A stretch of 64,000 nucleotides of DNA from Streptomyces sp. DG1A-41. Lineage in GTDB: Bacteria > Actinomycetota > Actinomycetes > Streptomycetales > Streptomycetaceae. Below are positions 59,146 to 64,000 of the stretch, one piece after another (within the stretch, counting starts at the first letter, position 1; every line of letters starts with the position of its first letter). The translations under genes and the position numbers were made by a program. Below the pieces are notes generated by a model that worked only from the letters and a program-made list of their open reading frames with translations, was not told where the DNA came from and did not search any database. The DNA lies in assembly GCF_037055355.1 (NCBI RefSeq), contig NZ_CP146350.1, forward strand, positions 8,827,001-8,891,000. Reading direction: 5' to 3'.

Positions 59146-60369
59146 CTACGCGTCCCATGTGACGGGCAGTTCGCGGACCCCGTAGACGATGGCGCCCTCC
59201 TTGCGGGGGACCTCGTCCAGAGGCACGGCGTGCCGCAGGGTGGGGATGCGCCGGAACAGGGTCGTCCAGGCGATCTGCAGCTCCAGCCGGGCCAGTTCGG
59301 CGCCGATGCACAGGTGCGCCCCGTGACCGAACCCCATCTGCTTGCGGCTGCCGCGGCGCAGGTCCAGCTTCTCCGGCTCCGGGAAGACCTCCGGGTCCCT
59401 GTTGGCGGTCAGCAGCAGGCACAGGATGCCGTCGCCGGCCGGGATCACCGTGCCGTCGATCTCGATGTCCTCCAGGGCGACCCGGGGCACCCCGATGTCC
59501 CCGATGGTCACCATCCGCAGCAGCTCCTCGGTCGCCGGACCGATCAGCGTCTCCGGGTCGGACAGCAGGTCCGCCAGCTGGTCCGGGTGATCCAGCAGGC
59601 ACGCCGTGCCCAGGGACAGCATGCTCGCGGTGGTCTCGTGACCGCCGTTCATCAGCATCCGCACCATGTTGACCAGGTCCCGCCGGGTGTACTCCTCGCC
59701 CGACGCCCGGTACTCCGCGATGATGTGGCTGGTCAGGTCCTGGCCCGGCTCGCTCTCCCGGATCTCGACCAGCTTCTCGACATACGCGTTGACCTCCACG
59801 ATCGCCGCCACCCGCTGCTTGGGAGTGCTGTGGATGCCGAACATGTTGTTGCTGTGCTCGATGATGAAGTCGTGATCGCCCTGGGGGATGCCCAGCATGT
59901 CGCAGATGATCGTCGTGGGCAGCGACAGGGAGAACAAGCGGTGGAAGTCGACCGGCGGCGTCAGGGCCAGCAGCCGGTCGATGTGCTCGTCGACGATCTC
60001 CTGGATGCGCGGGCGCAGTTTCTGCACCCGCTGGTAGGTGAACGCCGCGGCCGCCTTGCCGCGCGCGGCGGTGTGCTCGGGCGGGTCGTAGCCGATGAAG
60101 GAGGTCTCCGTGCGGGCCTCGGGCGGTGCGACGAAGTAGAACGGGAAACCGGGGTGCTTGCGCGACGCGCTGGTGCGCGGGTCGGTCAGCAGTCGGCGGA
60201 TGGTCTCGTGCCCGGTGACGGTCCAGACGCGCAGGCCGGTGTTGGCGAGGGTGACCGGGGTGACGCCCTGCCGCACCATGTCCGCGTACTGCGGGGGCGG
60301 GGTGAACGGGCCCGGACGGACGAAGGGGAACGTCCCCGGCGCGCCGGGGACGTCCGCGGTGCTGGTCAT
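59146..60369 (-). CDS. Cytochrome P450 monooxygenase
   Basis: A 407-residue soluble bacterial P450. The I-helix is VRMLMNGGHETTASMLSLG (oxygen-activating GGHETT), the K-helix EELLR, and the heme loop MGFGHGAHLCIGAELARLELQ with the Cys ligand. The N-terminus and PEARTETSFIGYDPPEHTAARGKAAAAFT are characteristic of tailoring P450s in natural-product clusters. It probably hydroxylates or epoxidises the aglycone or a side chain. If the product is an alkylating agent, this enzyme is a candidate for making the reactive epoxide. It lies 11 bp before the N-methyltransferase and 28 bp after the flavin monooxygenase. Confidence 0.93.
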   Translation of the reverse strand: MTSTADVPGAPGTFPFVRPGPFTPPPQYADMVRQGVTPVTLANTGLRVWTVTGHETIRRLLTDPRTSASRKHPGFPFYFVAPPEARTETSFIGYDPPEHTAARGKAAAAFTYQRVQKLRPRIQEIVDEHIDRLLALTPPVDFHRLFSLSLPTTIICDMLGIPQGDHDFIIEHSNNMFGIHSTPKQRVAAIVEVNAYVEKLVEIRESEPGQDLTSHIIAEYRASGEEYTRRDLVNMVRMLMNGGHETTASMLSLGTACLLDHPDQLADLLSDPETLIGPATEELLRMVTIGDIGVPRVALEDIEIDGTVIPAGDGILCLLLTANRDPEVFPEPEKLDLRRGSRKQMGFGHGAHLCIGAELARLELQIAWTTLFRRIPTLRHAVPLDEVPRKEGAIVYGVRELPVTWDA

Positions 60370-60397
60370 CAGGTGTCTCCTCCGTGTGCGGAACGGG

Positions 60398-61627
60398 TCA
60401 CGACGAGGTGCGCAGTCCGCGCCCGTCGCCGCCGTCGGCGGTCGCCGGTGCGTGCCAGTCGATGTGGTGGCTGCTCATCCAGGTCGGGTCGGAGCCGTCG
60501 GCGCTCCTGAAAGCCCGGGCGATGAAGTAGTTGCGCAGGAAGCGGCCGACCGGGCCGCGGCGCATGTTGCCCTCGTTGTTGTATTTGCCCTGGGCCACGA
60601 TGTCCTCGACGCGCTTGCGCCGCACCGACTCGTAGGTCACGAAGGCCCGGTCGATGCCGGGCGCGTCGCGCAGGCACTTGGCCAGCACCACGGCGTCCTC
60701 CATGGCGACCGAGCAGCCCTGGCCCGCGGTGGGCGAGACGGCGTGGGCCGCGTCGCCGATCACGACGAGCCGGTCCCGGTACCAGTGCGGCGCGCGGGGC
60801 AGGTCGTACGTGGGGGAAGGCGGTGCGGGATCGGGCGTGGCCGCGATGATCGCCGCCGCCGGGGTCCGGTCGCCTGCGAACAGTTCCAGAAGATAGCGGC
60901 GCCAGTCCCGCCGCAGGGCCCGCAGCTGCGCCCCGTCGGGCTCCGCGGCGCAGGGCGGGTTGGCGAACCACCACAGGTCGCCGTTGGGGTGCTTGGTGTA
61001 GCTGAAGAAGCTCTTCCTGCCGAAGAACATCCGGATCACCCCGGGCGGGCCCTCGGCCGGGAAGCTCCGCGCGCAGCCGAACGCGTTGAGCACGCCGAGG
61101 TAGCGCGGCAGGGGAGCAGCCGGGTCGATGATGCGGCGCACCTGCGAGCGCAGTCCGTCGGCGCCGACGAGCAGGTCGCCCTCGGCCTGCGACTCGTCCG
61201 CGAAGACCGCGCGGACCGTGCTTCCCGCCGTGGAGGCGTCCACGATCCGCTTCCCGTACTCGATGGGAATGCCCCGCTGCGCCGCCTCGTCGCGCAGCGC
61301 CACATAGAGGTCCGAGCGCCCGATGGTCTGGATGATCTGTCCGTCGGCGGCGAGCCGGTCGGTGCGAACGTCGCCGGTCAGCGCCCGGCCGGTGTGGCTG
61401 TAGAACGCGATCCCGGGGGTGTCGAAGCCGCGCTCGCGCACGAGATGGCCCAGCCCGATGCTGTCCAGGGCGTCGATCCCGTTCGGCGCGATGTTGACGA
61501 AGTTGCCGATGCCGTCGGCGGTACGGTCGTACGCCTCGTAGAGGACCGGCTCCAGGCCGGCCTTCTGCAGTGCGATCGCCGTGACCGTGCCGGCGATGCC
61601 TGCGCCGATGACGAGTGCGCGTGCCAT
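60398..61627 (-). CDS. FAD-dependent aromatic monooxygenase
   Basis: A 409-residue group A flavoprotein hydroxylase with AAGGAAG before ATG 61627. It has all three fingerprints: RALVIGAGIAGTVTAIALQKAG (FAD fold), LVGADGLRSQVRRI (DG motif) and RLVVIGDAAHAVSPTAGQGCSVAMEDAV (GD motif). Similar enzymes hydroxylate or epoxidise aromatic polyketide rings or perform Baeyer-Villiger-like cleavage. With the P450 it gives the cluster at least two oxidative tailoring steps. The final 40 residues (HHIDWHAPATADGGD) are a less conserved tail. Confidence 0.92.
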   Translation of the reverse strand: MARALVIGAGIAGTVTAIALQKAGLEPVLYEAYDRTADGIGNFVNIAPNGIDALDSIGLGHLVRERGFDTPGIAFYSHTGRALTGDVRTDRLAADGQIIQTIGRSDLYVALRDEAAQRGIPIEYGKRIVDASTAGSTVRAVFADESQAEGDLLVGADGLRSQVRRIIDPAAPLPRYLGVLNAFGCARSFPAEGPPGVIRMFFGRKSFFSYTKHPNGDLWWFANPPCAAEPDGAQLRALRRDWRRYLLELFAGDRTPAAAIIAATPDPAPPSPTYDLPRAPHWYRDRLVVIGDAAHAVSPTAGQGCSVAMEDAVVLAKCLRDAPGIDRAFVTYESVRRKRVEDIVAQGKYNNEGNMRRGPVGRFLRNYFIARAFRSADGSDPTWMSSHHIDWHAPATADGGDGRGLRTSS

Positions 61628-61662
61628 GGGTTCTTCCTTCGCTTGTCGGACACGGTCCGGGG

Positions 61663-63120
61663 TCAGGCGCGGCCGGTGCCCCCGGGCGTGCCGTCGGAGG
61701 GGAGGTCGGGGCGGAGCACCGTGCCGGCGCACACGGTGTCCTCGGGCACGACACCGTCGACGAGGTAGGCATCCACCAGGGCGTCCACCGCGGGGTTGCC
61801 GTTGAGCCCGTAGATCTCGTGCTGGCCGGAGTCGGCCACGGTGATCAGCCGGTAGCCGAGCCGTGCCGCCATCGCGGCACCGCCCTCGTAGTGGTCGGTC
61901 GGGTCGCCGTCGGCGTGCACCACCAGGCCCGTGGCGAGGCCATCGCCGGTCAGCCGCACCGGCGGCTCCGGCGGGGTGAAGGCACGGAAGGCGCCGACCC
62001 ACGGCGCGGCGCGCAGCATCCCGTATCCGTAGGGGTAGTGCTCGCGGAAGTGGCGCATGTCCTCGAAGTACACCTCGGGGTCCGCTGGCCAGTCCTTCTC
62101 CAGGGTGACCGCGTCCAGCACCCCGCAGCGGGTGGTGCCCTCGGTCTCGGCGGGAGGCCAGACCCGTTCGTCGGACAGCCACCGCGAGGCTGCCGCCGCG
62201 TCGCCGGTGCGCAACTCCGCAACGAGATGGCCGAGTTCGGCCCAGCGGGCGCGGTTCGCCGAGCGCGAGCCCATGGCGCCGTCGAAGAGGGTGCGCAGGG
62301 GGACGCCGGCCTGCCGCGCGATGTTCCGCGCGGCCTCCTCGACGGCCGCCAGCACCGCCTCCCGACTGCCGCCGAGGCCGAAGACCCGGCCGCGTTCGGC
62401 CGCCCACGCCGCCCAGGCCTCGACGTTGGCCCGGCTGGCCCGGCCCTGCGCCATGAACTGCTCCCGCCAGGACCAGTCCGGGTGCACGCAGGAGTCGAGG
62501 ACGCAGCGGTCGAGCCGTTCGGGGAACATGGCCCCGTAGACCGCGCCCACGTAGGTGCCGTAGGTGTAGCCGACGAAGCTGAGCTTCTCCTCGCCCAGCA
62601 CCTGGCGGATCACGTCCATGTCGCGTGCGACGTTGCGGGTGTTGTGGTGCCGGCGCGCCTCCCCGCCCAGCCGCTGGTTGCCCTCCTCGCGGATGCGGGC
62701 GTCCTCGGCGAGCAGGGGGAAGTCCGCGTCGGGCAGCCGGGAGTCGAACGGCGCCTTGGGTGGGATGATCTCGCTGGTCAGTGGCGTGGACGCGCCCGTG
62801 CCCCGCGGGTCGAACCCGATGAGGTCGTACGCTTCGGGCAGCCGGGTGCGGGACAGCACCGCCGGGAAGCCGCGGCCCAGGCCGAAGTAGCCTCCGGGGC
62901 CGCCGTTGAGCGACAGCAGGATGCCGCGGCGCCGGGCCGGGTCCGCGGCCCGGATCCGGGTGAGGGCCAGGGAGATGCGCGGTCCGTCGGGCCGGGCGTA
63001 GTCGAGCGGCACCTCGACGGTGCACTGTTCGCTGCCGTCGCCCGAGGGGGCGGGCGACCAGGTGGGTCGCCGGCCGCGGAACCCGTTCAGGGCGTCCGGG
63101 GAGAGGTGACTTGTCGTCAT
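61663..63120 (-). CDS. Alpha/beta hydrolase (tripeptidyl aminopeptidase-like) with Thr at nucleophile
   Basis: A 485-residue hydrolase of the SlpD/SlpE or TAP type without a clear signal peptide. It has CTVEVPLDYARPDGPRISLALTRI, the oxyanion LSLNGGPGGYFGLG, LIGFDPRGTGAST, and the nucleophile elbow LSFVGYTYGTYVGAVYG. The usual sequence is GxSYGT, so Thr186 replaces the catalytic Ser. The remaining triad looks present (VVHADGDPTDHYEGG; DSGQHEIYG). Family members trim peptides or release acyl groups, and several occur in aromatic polyketide clusters. Thr may keep weak activity or the protein may have become a non-hydrolytic catalyst such as a cyclase. Confidence 0.87.
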   Translation of the reverse strand: MTTSHLSPDALNGFRGRRPTWSPAPSGDGSEQCTVEVPLDYARPDGPRISLALTRIRAADPARRRGILLSLNGGPGGYFGLGRGFPAVLSRTRLPEAYDLIGFDPRGTGASTPLTSEIIPPKAPFDSRLPDADFPLLAEDARIREEGNQRLGGEARRHHNTRNVARDMDVIRQVLGEEKLSFVGYTYGTYVGAVYGAMFPERLDRCVLDSCVHPDWSWREQFMAQGRASRANVEAWAAWAAERGRVFGLGGSREAVLAAVEEAARNIARQAGVPLRTLFDGAMGSRSANRARWAELGHLVAELRTGDAAAASRWLSDERVWPPAETEGTTRCGVLDAVTLEKDWPADPEVYFEDMRHFREHYPYGYGMLRAAPWVGAFRAFTPPEPPVRLTGDGLATGLVVHADGDPTDHYEGGAAMAARLGYRLITVADSGQHEIYGLNGNPAVDALVDAYLVDGVVPEDTVCAGTVLRPDLPSDGTPGGTGRA

Positions 63121-63265
63121 GTCGTCAGGAGGCCTCCGTGTCGGCGGGGCGTGCGGTGATCGGCTCCGAGCCTCGGGGCGGGCACTGGAATCGGCGTGGA
63201 AGGACGGTCGATGAATCCGGGGGCTGACCCGTGCGGAACGGGTCGGAGAGCAAGTGGGCGGCGGC

Positions 63266-64000
63266 TCACTCGTCGAAGGGCGGCGACGGCGGTGGCTCGC
63301 CCACCACCTCCAGGACGGCGACCGACCAGGCGAAGCCGCCGCCCGCGCTGATCAGCGCGCAGAACTGCCCCGGCCGCAGGGCGCCGGTGCCCGCCAGCCG
63401 GGCGAGACCGGCGAAGGGATCGCCGGCGCCGAGGTGCCCCACCCCCGAGCCCCAGTGCCAGGTGGTGCGCTCCGGGTCGATGTGCAGCACCTGGAAGAAC
63501 TGCGCGTCCATCTTGGGCCGTCCGAGGTTGGGCAGGACGAACCAGGCGACGTCGGCGGCCTTGGTGCCCGCCTCGTCCAGCGCGCGGTCGAACGCGGCCC
63601 GCTGGCCCGACTGCAGCATCTCCAGCAACCGGGTCAGCCCCACCTTCTTGACCAGCCGCTCTCGGGAGGCCGCGACGCTGATCGGCGCCCGCGCGCTCAA
63701 GGGGGCCGGGGCGAAGCCGTCACCGTCGCGGCCCATCTCCTCCAGCGCCGGGTCGGACACCGTCACCAGGCTGCGCAGCCGGGCGAAGCCGCCGGCCCGC
63801 GACAGCACGAGCGCGGTCCCGCCGTCGCCGCAGACCGTTCCGGGGTCGGTGTGCCACCGGTCGAAGCCCGGCAGACAGAAGCGGTCCCCCGTGGTGATCA
63901 GCGCACTCGGCGGGCCGGTGCCGGAACGCAGCCAGGCCACGGCGAGTTCCATCGCCGCCATGCCACCGTTGGACAACTGGCCCACCTCCAGCGACAGGCA
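63266..64000 (-). CDS. KAS III-like acyltransferase/ketosynthase, N-terminus beyond window
   Basis: The C-terminal 244 residues of a thiolase-fold protein running in from the right edge. EVGQLSNGGMAAMELAVAWL is the nucleophile region of KAS III-like proteins in aromatic polyketide clusters; Ser stands where Cys is usual, as reported for DpsC. TGDRFCLPGFDRW and DGGTALVLSRAGG are typical. The His region reads AWFVLPNLGRPKM (Asn at the expected His), and the last site GVGHLGAGDPFAGLARL has the Asp seen in CerJ-type acyltransferases. It may choose a starter unit or acylate a sugar. It is the first visible gene of the minus-strand operon. Confidence 0.82.
   Translation of the reverse strand, partial: CLSLEVGQLSNGGMAAMELAVAWLRSGTGPPSALITTGDRFCLPGFDRWHTDPGTVCGDGGTALVLSRAGGFARLRSLVTVSDPALEEMGRDGDGFAPAPLSARAPISVAASRERLVKKVGLTRLLEMLQSGQRAAFDRALDEAGTKAADVAWFVLPNLGRPKMDAQFFQVLHIDPERTTWHWGSGVGHLGAGDPFAGLARLAGTGALRPGQFCALISAGGGFAWSVAVLEVVGEPPPSPPFDE

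Noticed and set aside
61615..63159. 514-codon plus-strand frame opposite the alpha/beta hydrolase
   Set aside because: A shadow of a complete hydrolase gene; no motif of its own.
1..64000. CRISPR arrays, rRNA genes, integrases with att sites, or prophage
   Set aside because: No regularly spaced repeats, rRNA-like sequence, tyrosine or serine recombinase, or phage structural motif was seen in any frame.

Overview
The window is high-GC actinobacterial DNA, almost certainly from a Streptomyces chromosome. Gene families, GTG/TTG starts, purine-rich ribosome sites and wall-to-wall opposite-strand shadow frames all fit. Many broken genes and insertion sequences (IS) point to an accessory region such as a chromosome arm. 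No tRNA, rRNA, CRISPR array or phage structural gene was recognised.

Layout. 1-5816: a surface-polysaccharide locus (UDP-GlcNAc 2-epimerase, methyltransferase, two GT4 glycosyltransferases, a wrecked UDP-ManNAc dehydrogenase). 6736-8775: a PAS-GGDEF diguanylate cyclase. 9028-10102: collided IS5 and IS630 relics. 10168-18090: an FAD oxidase, Lrp and MFS scraps, a CBS-BON protein, a CPBP protease, a membrane protein and a SpoIIE-type phosphatase/kinase. 18247-21033: a type III polyketide synthase divergent from a glycosyltransferase. 21669-22591: a broken ABC-F gene. 23910-27623: a phenolic-lipid operon resembling srsABC with a UbiA prenyltransferase in front. 27820-32443: pseudogenes, acetyltransferases, a DUF350 protein and a glyoxalase-fold protein. 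32700-38748: a sulfur-handling block (ArsR-rhodanese regulator, metallo-hydrolase with two rhodanese domains, MFS, SulP permease) and a MerR regulator with a near-perfect operator. 39877-43925: an alpha/beta hydrolase and a GGDEF-EAL protein. 44218-50609: an IS graveyard in which one IS3 element sits inside another with a visible 4-bp target duplication, beside two IS5 elements separated by a TTA triplet.

50902-64000 is one edge of a natural-product gene cluster. It encodes RfbA, RfbB, a 5-epimerase, a sugar 3-C-methyltransferase, a 4-ketoreductase and an N,N-dimethyltransferase, which together suggest a branched dimethylamino sugar of the N,N-dimethylvancosamine kind. It also has a glycosyltransferase, a P450, a flavin monooxygenase, an alpha/beta hydrolase whose nucleophile is Thr instead of Ser, and a ketosynthase-III-like protein whose nucleophile position is Ser. 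Within it lies an HTH_42 protein with the QxQ signature of AlkZ-type DNA glycosylases, known as self-resistance proteins in clusters for DNA-alkylating products. I infer an aromatic polyketide genotoxin of pluramycin or anthracycline type. The minimal polyketide synthase, 2,3-dehydratase and aminotransferase are not in the window.
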